Positions 1 through 12,400 of a stretch of DNA of 64,000 nucleotides are shown piece by piece (the stretch's first letter is position 1; every line of letters starts with the position of its first letter). Under the pieces are notes generated by a model. It was not told the DNA's origin. It saw only the letters and a program-made list of their open reading frames with translations, and did no database searches. The translations under genes were made by a program, and so were the position numbers. Source of the stretch: Tiliqua scincoides (taxonomy: Eukaryota > Chordata > Lepidosauria > Squamata > Scincidae); assembly GCF_035046505.1 (NCBI RefSeq), contig NC_089827.1, forward strand, positions 61,508,856 to 61,572,855, in the 5' to 3' direction.

Positions 1-350
1 ATAATTCCCAGAATCCTTGGGCAAAAGCTGTGGTTCTCAAATTGATATAAAACAATTATTTATAATTTATTATTTATAATGTATATAAACCATTTTGTTT
101 GAAATATATGCAGTTTCTCATGTTGGTGCAGCTAGGCAATATGAAGTGAAAGAAGCATTTGATGACATCCAAGGTGCCTAAGAGTCAACAACCTTCAGCA
201 AAGATTTAGAAGTATAGAACATTTTGTTAGCAAAAAGTATTTTATATTTATAGGGCAACAGAAGTTTTTTGTTATTTTTTAGCCCTCTTCCAGTAGATAA
301 AATAATTGTAGGAATTACTTCACTAGTGAGGGCTTCTCTTCATGTTCCAG

Positions 351-451
351 GCAATAGACATGGTTCTCACTTCAATATCAAGGATCTAGAGTCCATAGGA
401 CACCATTTATGTGATTCACTGTTGGAGTTCTGTGATGCAAAGGAGAATAAG
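351..451 (+). CDS. AGBL3: AGBL3 exon (end of carboxypeptidase domain)
   Basis: The acceptor ttccag ends at 350 and the donor gtaaaa starts at 452. The exon enters in phase 1 (the preceding G is off-window). It encodes NRHGSHFNIKDLES and CDSLLEFCDAKENK. A longer open frame starts upstream at 269, but its first part does not resemble the family, whereas translation from 351 does. Confidence 0.88.
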
Positions 452-3400
452 GTAAAAATATCCAGCAACATTACTTTTATGCAGAACTGCATACCAGTAA
501 GAAAAGGTTTGTTACCACTTCAGTTTATTGTTAACTGAGTCTGTGATCTCCCCTAGTACAATGAATACCTGAAAGAATTGGAGGACATGGTGAAATGGGA
601 TGATCCAGCTGCCTCTGTTAATGACTCAGCAGACAAAGATTCTAGGTAAATGGAATGTTGCTGATATACTTAACACATTCAGCATTAAGTGGGGAAATTT
701 AAAATAGTCAGTCTTTTCAATAACCCTCTTGAATTCTCTGAACACATACCACCACCACCACCTGAGATATCTTGTGAATTCAGTTGTCAGCTAGAACATT
801 TTCAGGTAACGTTAATACTGTTACCATTCTGCCACTTGGGTGAATGACTATCCTTGCTAATAAACTGGGGCAATTAAATTACATTTCCTCATTGGTATAC
901 TGAAGCTGATGACTGGGGATCTTTTCCTTAATAGTCTACTTGCAGGGTGGATTCTGTAATGGTTCTTCAAAAGTAGGTGTAAGGCAAAAAGCAGAAAGGG
1001 AGTTTTGAGATGGTTGGAGACACATAAGGATTTTTTCAATACTAATACTTCATATTGCTACTCATTCTTAGTTGATAATTGAATCTCCTTTTCTGGGAAT
1101 ACAAAGAGAATTCAGAATCTGCCCCAGTCAACCAATTATACCTCTGCAACTGATCATGATCTCAGAGAGCCCACTGTGAAAGAGAGTACCAGCAAAAGTG
1201 TATTTGGGGAGGGCACTGGAATTGGCCTGTGGTTTCTGCTTCTCTGTTTGTGCTTCTCATGCATGGGAGGGAGTCAGATTTGTATTACTACAGATATTTA
1301 TATACTACATTTAAGCAGAACAGTTTGTACAGCAATTTACATAGCAAAATAAATGAGAAGATAGTTCCCTGTTCCAAAGAGGCTCATAATTTAAAACTAA
1401 AAAGACATACAAGGAAGACACCGCGGCAATCACTGGGAGAGATGCTGCAATGGGAAAAAGGGACATTTGCTCTTCCCCTGCTAAATTTTAGAGAACGACC
1501 ACTTTTAAAAGGTGCTCTCTGTCCGATTAGCTGGGGTAGTCCTTTTTTGTTAAATGTCATTTTTTGGAAGAAACAAAAAATCCAAAAGCTACAATTAGGC
1601 CAATAAAAGTCCAAAGGCAGGAAGTTTTTGAGTTCTTCAAAGCTCTTCATCAGACTGAGTGATAAGTAGAGTGATAAAGTAAGAACAAAAAAGTGGAGGA
1701 ACGATGTAATAGCCCTAAAGGTTTGCAGTTTATAATACACTGGGTGCAATCTTGAGAAGGAGTTGGCTTTGTGCCCTTTTGTCGGACCAAGAGGATTGCA
1801 GACATGCCATAAAGCACGTTTGCACCTCCTCAGGTGTAAGCCATGTCGGCACATGGAGGCTAAATGCAGCCTCTGTGCCGGGCCGATGCAAGGCTCTAGG
1901 GTGCATAGGAGGGAGGCTTAAAGCGACTTAAAGCCACTCCACTCTCCTTGAACTTGCGCCACCTCCTGAGTTCAAGAGGCTCAAGTTCAAGGAGACCCAT
2001 TGGGGCAAGGGCGCTTTACCCAGGGGTAAGGGGGAAAGTTTCCCCTTGGCTCTGGCTGAGCTGCCTTGGGCCCCATCCTGCACTGGATACAGTGCAACCC
2101 CTTGACTCACCTGTTCCAGCACAGGGTAAGATTGCACCCTGTGTGTGTGTGTAATAGAAATTATATTAAATATATTCTTGTAAACTTCAGATTTTCAAGG
2201 CTATTACAGCACTGTTCAACTACCACTATTAAATTGTTCTGGGGAACTTGAAAGCTTGCTTTAGGTTTTGTGTCTTTTTGGTTGGTTCTAATAAAGGTAT
2301 TATTCGATGGTTGCTTTTGGATTGTCTCTGTCCTTGTTAGTCTCCAGATCACCTGATACTGTTTTGCATATGTGTGTGTTTATGTGTATCTAAAATATTT
2401 CTACTAGCAGAGAGAGAATACAAAAATTTGATTTTGTGTTGTAATTGGTGTATGTGTATTCTGTATATATATTTTCACAAACACATAAAAAAGCATAAAT
2501 ACATCTATAGACACACACTTTGTCTATTTTATATAAGTTTTATATATATGTGGCAAAAATGTGAACTCCCCCCCCCATCTTAATTTGGGGGGAATACGCA
2601 GGGAACAGTGCCATGTTTTCCAGATGTATTATCTGAGCAAGGAATTGATTAATTGTGCAGTTGATGTTTTACAATCTGCAGTCTTAATATAAATGAAGAC
2701 AACTTATCTTCTTTTCCAGTTCTGATAGTTCAGACTCCAACGAGCCTCCAGTTCCCCTAGAAACCCAGGTATGGACCAAATTCCTTTTAGAAATGTTGGT
2801 TTCTTTCTGCACAATCCTATGCATGTCTACTCATAAGTAAGTCTTACTGAGTTCAGTGGGACTCTCAGGTAAGAGTGTATACGTAGAATTGCAAGTTAGG
2901 GCCCAGTTCCATCGAACATTCAGCACTGATGCAGCCATGCCAACAGGGCATATGCTGCATTCTACAGTGAGGGGTGGTCATGGACGCCACCTCAACGTAA
3001 GGAAACATTTGTTCTTTTACCTTGGGGCTGCCTTGTGACTGCACTGGCCCTGGAATGTTGGATAAGATTGGGCACTTAATCATTTTTAACTTGAAAGACA
3101 CTTCCTCAACAGATAATACAGAGTTGTTAAAAGTAGTGCATTGATTGGGAAAAAAGGTTGCAGATGTCAAAATAATCTTCCATTTAATGTGTACTCTCTT
3201 GCAATTATTCCTATTATTTAGGAAAGAGCTTGGAGAGCCCTCAGTGACTTCAAAGGCCCATAGTTTGGTTATTAGCTTAACGTTCAGAAAAAAACTTTGT
3301 TAAGCTGCATTATTTTGTTTTGCAAATTAATGTGAGAAAACTTTAAAACTGTTACTGGTTAAGATCAATTAAATAATTGATTTTAATGCGTACTGTGCTC

Positions 3401-6400
3401 CAGTAGAATTGAGACTATGGTTCAGGGACACATAGAAACACAAGCAGAGCTGGCATCAGGGGTTAGACACTGGCACAAAGGCCCTTCTGACCAGAACAAC
3501 CACTGAACCCTCAGTACCATGGCAGTTGTAGTGCCCAGGCCACCCTCAGGGATGGGCAAGGGATGTCATGGGAGCCCAGTTCAGGGCTTTGCCCCAGGGC
3601 CTCCAGCAACCTCGTGCTGTCACTGAACACAAGGCTGCCATATCCAGACCAGGAGAGGTCTCCTATACTATCAAGAGTTATATGCCAAGGAAAATTACCA
3701 CTCCTTGATTATACGAGTGGACACAACTGATGTCGTTCTTCCTATTTTGAAATTCTTTAGAGGAGTGCAGTTCTCACAAGGGCTCATCCTGGAAATCCTG
3801 CTGGGGGGGGGGTAGTGAGTGAGGTCCAAGAAGTCCCATTTGAATTTGCAAAATCGTATTTGTGTAGTTTGGCCCTCCATACTGTCTCTTGAGTCTCGCT
3901 CCAAAGAAAGAAAAAGGTGAGTCAAACCCTGGGGCAGATCACTTCAGGAAGATTCCTACAGCAGGCCATGATCCACCCATGTAATGAGTGGCAAAAAGCA
4001 ACACCAAGCTTTGCTCTGATTGTCCTTCTATATGGAATCAATGTTATCTTCTGAGGATTGCTTTCACTACTACTGAGGCTTTGGAGATTGGGTGGCATAT
4101 ACATTTTAAAAATAAATAATGCTGAGGGAGATTGGGATGAAGCAAGAAGTTACTTTAGCTAGATAAGGCTCTGTCTCCCTCTTCCCAGGCTTCTAGCTTC
4201 TGTATCTCATTGACTGCTGACAAATCTAACTTGCAAAGCATGCACACAATCAGTAGCTCATCATAAATCGGACCCAAAGAAAATTCACTCTAGGTTACCC
4301 AAGATGAAATTTTTTCATGTTTAAAAGGCCTTTTCCAGGCCAGAATTAATGGCCCAATCCTGTGTAGCTGCAACTAGTATTCCAGCAGTGCTTGATGGCC
4401 ATCACAAATGGCAGTCTGGAAATGCACTTAACTGCGTACTTCCAGACTGCTTCTGGAGACATGGAGGTCATGCATGCAGCAGCAGGAAAAAGAAGGCCCA
4501 CCAACAGTAGGGATGTGTTGGAGGTGAGGGGGTAACATCTGGTGCAGGCAACATGTGTCAGATGCTTTTCCCTCTGGAGTGAGCTGACACACACCCCTTG
4601 CCTCCTCGAACTATCTACAGCTGAAGAACTGGTGCAGGTCTGAAGATACGCATTGGCAGTCAAGAGGCTTACAGGGGGTAAGGGAAAATATTTCCCTTTC
4701 CCCTCCCAAGCCTCCTCATCACCCCCCCCCCCCCACAGCAGCATGGAGTGGAGTTGTATACTATGGCAAGGAAAGCATAGTATTGGACCCTAATATTACA
4801 AGATATATTCTGCTGCTGCTGAAAATGGAACTTTGAGTTCTCCCTTCCTTATCATCTAGTACAAATTGCCCCATGTGTTTCTTGCCCAAAGCCAGCTAGA
4901 CTTTATAGAAGAGAAGAATGTGACTTAACATGGGACTTCAATTTTTGACAACAGCCCTATGTTTCTCAATTATGTTCTTAAATCCCTTTTCTGGAGGAAA
5001 AATCCATCATGGGTTACAAGCCATGATGTGTATGTGCAATCTCCTAATTTTGGAAATGGGCTATGTCAGAATGCCAGATGCAAGGAAGGGCACCTTGTTG
5101 TTGATGTCTTGTGTTCTCCCTGGGGTATTTGGTGGGCCATTGTGAAATACAGGAAGCTGGACTAGATGGGCATTTGGCCTGATCCAGCGGGGCTGTTCTT
5201 ATGTTCTTAAACTGTGGAGACTTCAATTAATTATTAAAAGCCATAGATGGTTGTCTTCCATTTTATTAGATATACCTTTGTTTTGTGCTTGTTAGGTAAA
5301 ACCAAGAAAGAAGTATCTGAAAACAAAAAAGGAAAGGAGTGCCTTTTTGGAAGTATCGGGAAGAAAACTTCCTAAGCATTCTCATGAACCAATGGTAAAT
5401 TATATCTTTTTCCCCAAGGGTGTTCAGTTTGCTGATTAGTATTTTCATATTATGTATAACATCGGCAAGAAATTGGTAGAATAAAAGGAATGCAGTTTGT
5501 GTAACATTATTTATATCTCTGCTGCCTTAGGGCCCAATCCTATCCAATTTTCCAGCACCGGTGTAACCGCAATGCAGCCTCAAGGTAAGGGAACAAATGT
5601 TCCCATACCTTAAGGAGGCCTCTGTGACTGCTGCCCCAGTACAAGATGCAGTGCATGCCCCATTGGCATGGCTGCACCAGCACTGGAAAATTGGATAGGA
5701 TTGGGCCCTTAAGCTGTTATTATTTAAGTTAGGGCACAATTCAGCCCTTGACTTTTGTGCCTCCTCAGAAGTCGGCTAGGCCAGCGTACAGAGGCGCACC
5801 GGCCTGTGGAGGCTGGAACAAGCCTCCATGGCAACAGAGGCACCAAGGCTTGTGTCGGCCTGGCTGGGCCAACGCAAGGCTCTGAGGTAGGCAGGAGGGA
5901 GGCATTCCTGGGCGGGGGGAGGGTGGGAAGTGGGCAGCCCCGTGGGGGAGGCAGGGAGCGGGAGGCGGGGCTGGAATCTGGCAGTTATGCTGGATCCCAA
6001 CCATCTTTCCCGGGGAGATCGGAGCGGCTTCAAGATATAGTCCAAAGAGTCCAAGGAGACCCATAGGGGAGAATGCACCTTACCCAGAAGTAAGGGGAAG
6101 TTTCCTCTTGCCTCTGGCTGAGCCGCTTTTGGCTCCTATCCTGTGCTGGATACAGCGTAAGCCTCCTGCCTTGCCTCTTCCAGCGCAGGATAAGATTGTG
6201 CCCTAAGTATTCTAACATTACTTCCAGATAGATGCAAGCCTGGTAAATATGTCATTGAAAGCACTTGTGACAGTGTTTGGTTACCTGTAGTTCAATCCTG
6301 TTCATGTTTATTCAGAATTTAATACACTGCCAGCGCAATCCTAACCGGTGCTTACACTGGCACAACAACTGCTCCACCAGCCTAGGGCATTGCTCAAGCA

Positions 6401-9400
6401 TTGTAAAGCACCCTGCAATACCCTGTGAGTAAGGAGCACTAGCAGGAAGGCCTGTGCCAACCCACCAGTGCAACACAGAGCACCCGATGAAACAGATAAG
6501 CTCCTACTGAGGAGCTTAGGGGTAGAGGGAGGGCAGAATGGGGGCAGGAAGGGGTGTAACAGGGTGGGGGAGGGTGGGTAGGGGTGTGCATCAGGCCCGG
6601 AAGGGGGGTGGGATCAGTGGCAGCAGCACACACCATGTCCTATTCCCCCTGTGGAGTTTGAAAGCCTGACATAAGGCTTGCGTCATCGATTTTGCTGGCT
6701 CAGATCGGAGTAGCCCCATTGCACAGGCTGGGGTTTATCCGGGGTAAGCTCCAGCCTGCTCCTTCTCAGTGCTCGATACGGTGTGGGCTGAGAGTTTCCA
6801 CTACTCTGGCGCCGGTTAAAATTGGGCTTCCCATTTTGTGGGATTTATATGTTTGCATAGGATAGCCCCCTAATTGGCTCTTTACTTGTTATTGGTCTCC
6901 AAGATTCTACCCAACGTGAGATCAGAAATGGGCCTCATACACCCCTGCTTTTCCCCCTCTTCTCTTTTTCAGTAGAGTTGTGGACTAAACCAGGAAGGTC
7001 CTATAGGAAGACTTCTTGTCCATGGGATACAGTCCACTAGAAAGATGTTGCCTTGGGTTCTTAGTTGTTTCATAGAAATAGGAATAGAAACCAGATCTTA
7101 AAGTTTCTGTAACAGTCTTGAAATATCATGAATTGTATTCTGAAATGTTTACTTTTCCCTTAGCTATGGTTGTTTCCCTTATAATAGTAATTGCTTACTT
7201 TCCATTTAGAGTGAAACCAAGAAATCAGAAGAACCTTCTCATAAAATTTCCAAGAGCCAAGAACAGGTAATAAAAAAATGTAAGAATATTATTGTTGTTG
7301 TTATCATTATTAACAACAGTATTTATGTACTGCTTTTCAACAAACAAAAAAAAGTTCACAGAGCGGTTTACAGATGAAATCAAATAACAACTAAATGGCT
7401 CCCTGTCCCACAATCTAAAAAGTTTGTGAAGAACACCAGCAAACAACCACTAGAAAAGTCACTGTACTAGGGTGAAAAGGGAAGGTTACTCTCTCCCTGC
7501 TAAATAAAAGAGGAATACCATTTGAACACTTCTCGCCCAATTAGCAGAGGATTAGCAGGAAATATATATTCAGTCTAGCATGCAGAGTACTCTAATCATT
7601 TCCATCATCACAATTGGCCCATAAAGAGACTAGCACAATACTAACTTGCAGCAAACATTAGTTAACCAAAACCTGTTTATAAAACCTCACTGTATGCCTC
7701 CGTCCCATATCTGTCCATATAAATGTACAATTTTTTTCAGACTTCTGATTTTCTTTAAAGGTTTGTTTTAATGAAAATGCAGATATGCATCTGAACCTAC
7801 ATCTACCTCACAATTCTCATATGATCTTTACTGAACTGGTGCATGTTCTGGCTCTCAGTGGGAGCCACTTTTTGTTCTGCCATGATGACTAGAGCTGAAT
7901 CAGGCCCAGTATCTGTTAACATTTTAGAATCGAACTTATTCTTTTCTTTTACCACAGACATGTCCAGCTATCAAGATACATATTGGGATGTATCATAACT
8001 CCCTCTTCTGCAAACAGAAGTCCCCTCCATTTTCCTGGGGTGTGAGTGTGCTATTTTCATCAATATCTTATCAGCTTTGCATCCCTCTTTGTCTTTTACA
8101 GTTCTGTTTGAGAAGTTCTGCTGACGCTCTGGAGTGAATGGGGATGAGGCACAAGGGCTCCTGTGCTATAGGGGAGTGGAACTTCAAATGAAGTTCCTTC
8201 TGCCCATATCCTTAGGAAACGCTTTTAATTCTGCCTGTGTGAATGATGGATAATATTTCTGTTTCTTCCCAGACCCAGGTTTTTCAGAAATTAAAACTGA
8301 TGGAGCTACAACGCATGCAAAGAGGAAAACATGACATTACCAAGCAGAATTTAGAGCATTTACCCAGAACCCCCAGTGCTAAAAAGGTTTGGATGCCTCA
8401 TTAATAGAATAAATTTTGTAACATACTCAGATAATGCTGTCAGTGTCCACTTCTTTTTTTGTATACAATGTGTTACTGGCAAATATAAGCAAAGTTTTGA
8501 CTGTTACATTTGGAAAGGCTAAACTGGTACAGTGTAGTGTAGTGTAGTTAAATTGATATCTAATAATGTAACACCCTTCTTAAAAGGACAGCTGTGTTTT
8601 GCAATATTGTTAAAAATTGCAGAGATAGAACAGCATTGTACAAGGCATTCTGGTTCAAAAAATGTTTAACTCTCCTCACTTCATTTCTATTCTGCAGTGT
8701 CCAGCAGTCGGTAAGGTCATTTTGGCATGCTTTTTAACACCTTCTGCAAAGCTATTAACACCTTGTGGAGCATCTTTTTAATTTTTTTTATGTTTTTTGT
8801 AACAAAAAGCTCTGACTTTCAAGAGAAAGGAAAGGAAAATACCTCCAAGTAGTGATTATTTCTTTTAAGTTCAGCAGATAAAATTTCTGTTTTACTTAAA
8901 TAGTTTAAGGAGGAATATGTTAAAAGAAAGTTGATGGAGTGATAATCCTGTTTCCCAAAGGGGATTCCTTTGGCTGTAATGCATATGCTACCTTAGACAG
9001 AGTTAAGGTCCTTTGCCTACTGTTTTACCTTAGTTTCCCATTTGTTGGGGATGACAGAGGCTCACATACTTTCAAACAAGCAATGCCCTTATGTTTACTG
9101 ACAGTACTGATCTACTGGAGCACAATATCCCATGCATTCCGAAACATTAGGGCCAGCTGTAAATTAAGCCTGCTGATGTAAATAGTTCAGATTCAGAAGT
9201 ATCTGTGCAAACTGAGGTTTACAGATGGCTCAAACCAACCTAGATATTACAGTATATATGTTTGTATATAACAATTTCCTGCCATTTTAGAATAAAAGTA
9301 ACCTTGGGGACCTGAAATCAAGAGCAGAAGAGCAACATAGTGAGGTTCTACTCAAAATCACCTGCTTCTTCACCCTTTCCCCTTGTGGAGGAAAATGTGG

Positions 9401-12400
9401 ATAATAATTACAAATTTCCAGACAGTCCATTAGTATGTTATTTTTAAAAACTGTTACACTGTCTATCCGGAAGAGTAGATTAAGGTGAGTGATTCAGGGC
9501 CCAGTCCAGCACCTGTGCAGCTGCAATGCAGCCCCAAGGTAAGGGAACAAATGTTCCCATGCCTTGAGAATGCCTCTGGGACTGTCCCTCCACCATAGGC
9601 TGCAGTGCATGCCCCATTGGCACAGCTGCACCGGCCCTGGAAAACTGGACAGGGTTGGGCCCTCAGCGAGTTCTGTTTGTTAGGGAGTCAGTTTTCTCCC
9701 TGTGCACACATGCAGCACAACTTCAGCTCACTTTGATCCCCCACCATCCTAAATAGCTGATGAGCATTGTGGGAGTACCATAGGCATGGCCAGCACCTAC
9801 ATCACTGCAGGAGGGTTTTCAGATAAAAGGTATCTGCCTTTTCTAGGGATGCTTTATGCACTTCTGGGAGTGTGCTAAAGTGGAAAACTATGACCTTGGG
9901 AAGCAGCCACCCAGAAGCCATGTTTGTACCAACTCCTCCTCCCACTGCAGTCTGCAAGGAAAAAGGTGGAGGCGTTCTGAAGTAAGTAGAAATGTTTTTG
10001 TATGGAATGAGTCAGCATTGAGACTGTTCCTGCAGTTGTAGGCTGCAGCCAGCAAGTTGTCAGGCAAAGTCCTGTGTGTGCTGTCAGCCCCCTCGGTCTT
10101 AGTTCCATATATGAGTTATGATAATATTTGTTGTGCTCAGTGAATGTATGTTCAGTAATATCCCCTTATTTTTTAATGACTGGCTCATACCTTTTGAGGC
10201 TTTTAGCATATGAGAGCAATATGAGGGGCAATCATTGAATGGTAGAGTGCCTGCCTATGTAAACCGCCTTGAATAAAGTCTAAGGAAAAATCTGAGGACC
10301 AAGAAAGGCAGTATAGAAATACCTGTATTATTATTATTTATTAGAGTGCGTCTGTGGCTCTAGATCCAATCTTTAGTCTGTCCAGTAAAAGGATCTTTGT
10401 CCCAAGGGTTGAACTAAACATCAGCATAATATTCTGAAGAGCTATTCCCAGTCATACTGTAACAAAAAGAGTGCATGAAATAATTGCATGTTTTTCCCAT
10501 GATTGCTCTACTGCCACCCTCCTTTTCTTCCTCTGTCATCTCCATTCCGTTTATTTCTAAGCTGTGATCCCGTTGGGGCAGAGGTTTGTTCTCTGATTTG
10601 CTTTAAAGCATTATGTGCATTGATGGCACTAAATAAATGATAAATTGTTCTTCCCCATGTTTTAACATCATAGTAGCAATAGCACAAGGGTAGTCAATCT
10701 GTCACAAATGGGAAAGCTAGTAGGGAGTTGTGATGTGCATGGACAGGAGCAAAAAGGTCTGTGGGACTGGTTAGGGCACAGGAGACGGCACCTCCCTTGT
10801 GCTGTGCTACTGTTTGCTCCCCAGGCCCAACTCATTAGACCCAAAAACAAAATTGCACCAAAGACCTGGATGAGGTGCACCAGAATGGCACTATTTGCTC
10901 TTTATGTGTGGCATATGTGCTTATACACTTAAAGCACTTAGGGTGCAATTATAACTTGCTCTGGAACAGGCACGCCAGAAGGCTTGCACTGTATGCAGCA
11001 CAGGATTGTGACCAGCAGCGGCTTAGCCAGAGGCAAGGGGAAACTGGCCCCAATGTGCTGACCTCCTGAGGTGGCACAAGTCCGAGGAGAGCGGAGTGGC
11101 TTGAAGCCACTCTGTTCTCCCTGGGGACAGGGGTTGCGATCCGGCATAACTGCTGGATCCCAACCCCGCCTCTGGCTCCCTGCGTGCCCACCCCTGGGGC
11201 CACCCCTCGCCCTCCCTCCATCAGCATCCGCAGGACAGCGCTTCTGGGAGCGCTGGCCTGGCTTCCTCCCACGGAGGCACAAACGTGCTTTATGGCATGT
11301 CTGTGACCCTCCCAGGCCGGCCCAAGAGACTTGAGCCAGCTGAAGTCAAGGTTTGGATTGCGCTCTTATACACAAAAAGTTTGTGACAGAATGAGAAAAC
11401 TTCAATAAACTGTCAAAAGTCAGCTCTTATGTTATTTATATCAAATGCTTCAAAGATGCTCTTGTCAAATGCTCTATATTTCATATTGTGCTTTGACACG
11501 CCAGTATTAATGGTCTGTGCTAACACAGCTAACTATAGACTGGTTTGGAATCAAATGTTGGGTAGTTTTTCCAGCTTGAATAGCACACCATAGACCTAAA
11601 AAACTCCTTCGGATGCATTCTAAGTGGAAAGGCAGGGTATTGATTTTTTAAAAAATTAAATGATCATAGAATCAGAGTTGGAAGGAACTTATAAGGTCAT
11701 CTAGTCCAACCAACTGCCTGTAGCAGGAAATCCTCTAGAGCAGTGGTCCTCACCCTTTTTAGCCCGGGACCCACTTCTGAGAATGACAATCTGACTGGGG
11801 CCCACCGGAAGTGATGTCAACAACCTGGAACTGATGTCATAGCCAGAAATGACATCGTCACACAGGAAGTGACATCACTGTGATGGCAGAGCCGGAAGTG
11901 ATGTCATCAAGCAGGAAGTTCCTGCCTAGGAACTCAAACTGTAAATGACAGGAGACAGTATTCCAGCTCAGAAGCGTCTTCCAATTCTCCCTGCCCTCGC
12001 TACCATTGCTAACAAGCAAAAAATAAAACATCTGGAACAAAATATTTGTGTATTTATTTACTACTGTTTTTATTTCTGTCTTTATTTACAAAATCTCAAG
12101 CTACTTCTTGTATTGCGCTTGAAACTAACAAACACTGATGTGGCTGTTGATACTGTGCACAGCATTAGCCAGAAACAAGTGCACCCAACTCATGCACCTC
12201 AATACACGAGGTAGCTTGAGTTTTGTAAATAAAGGAAATAAAAAAGTAGTATCCCCTCAGAAGGAAGATAAGCAGGGACACTTCCCCTCATCTCCCCCAA
12301 GTCCAAGCACATCTACTCAGAATTGACTCCCATTATTGGCAGTGGGGCTTACTCCCAGGTAAGAGTAGACAGAATTGCAGCCTAAGAGAGAAGTAAGAAG

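Noticed and set aside
269-350. Upstream extension of the first AGBL3 frame
   Set aside because: The frame is open, but the family resemblance begins exactly after the ag at 350; the earlier residues are intron translation.
8698-8710. A 13-nt candidate AGBL3 exon (ctgcag / gtaagg)
   Set aside because: Its splice sites look good, but including it shifts the next exon (14411) into a frame with an early TGA.
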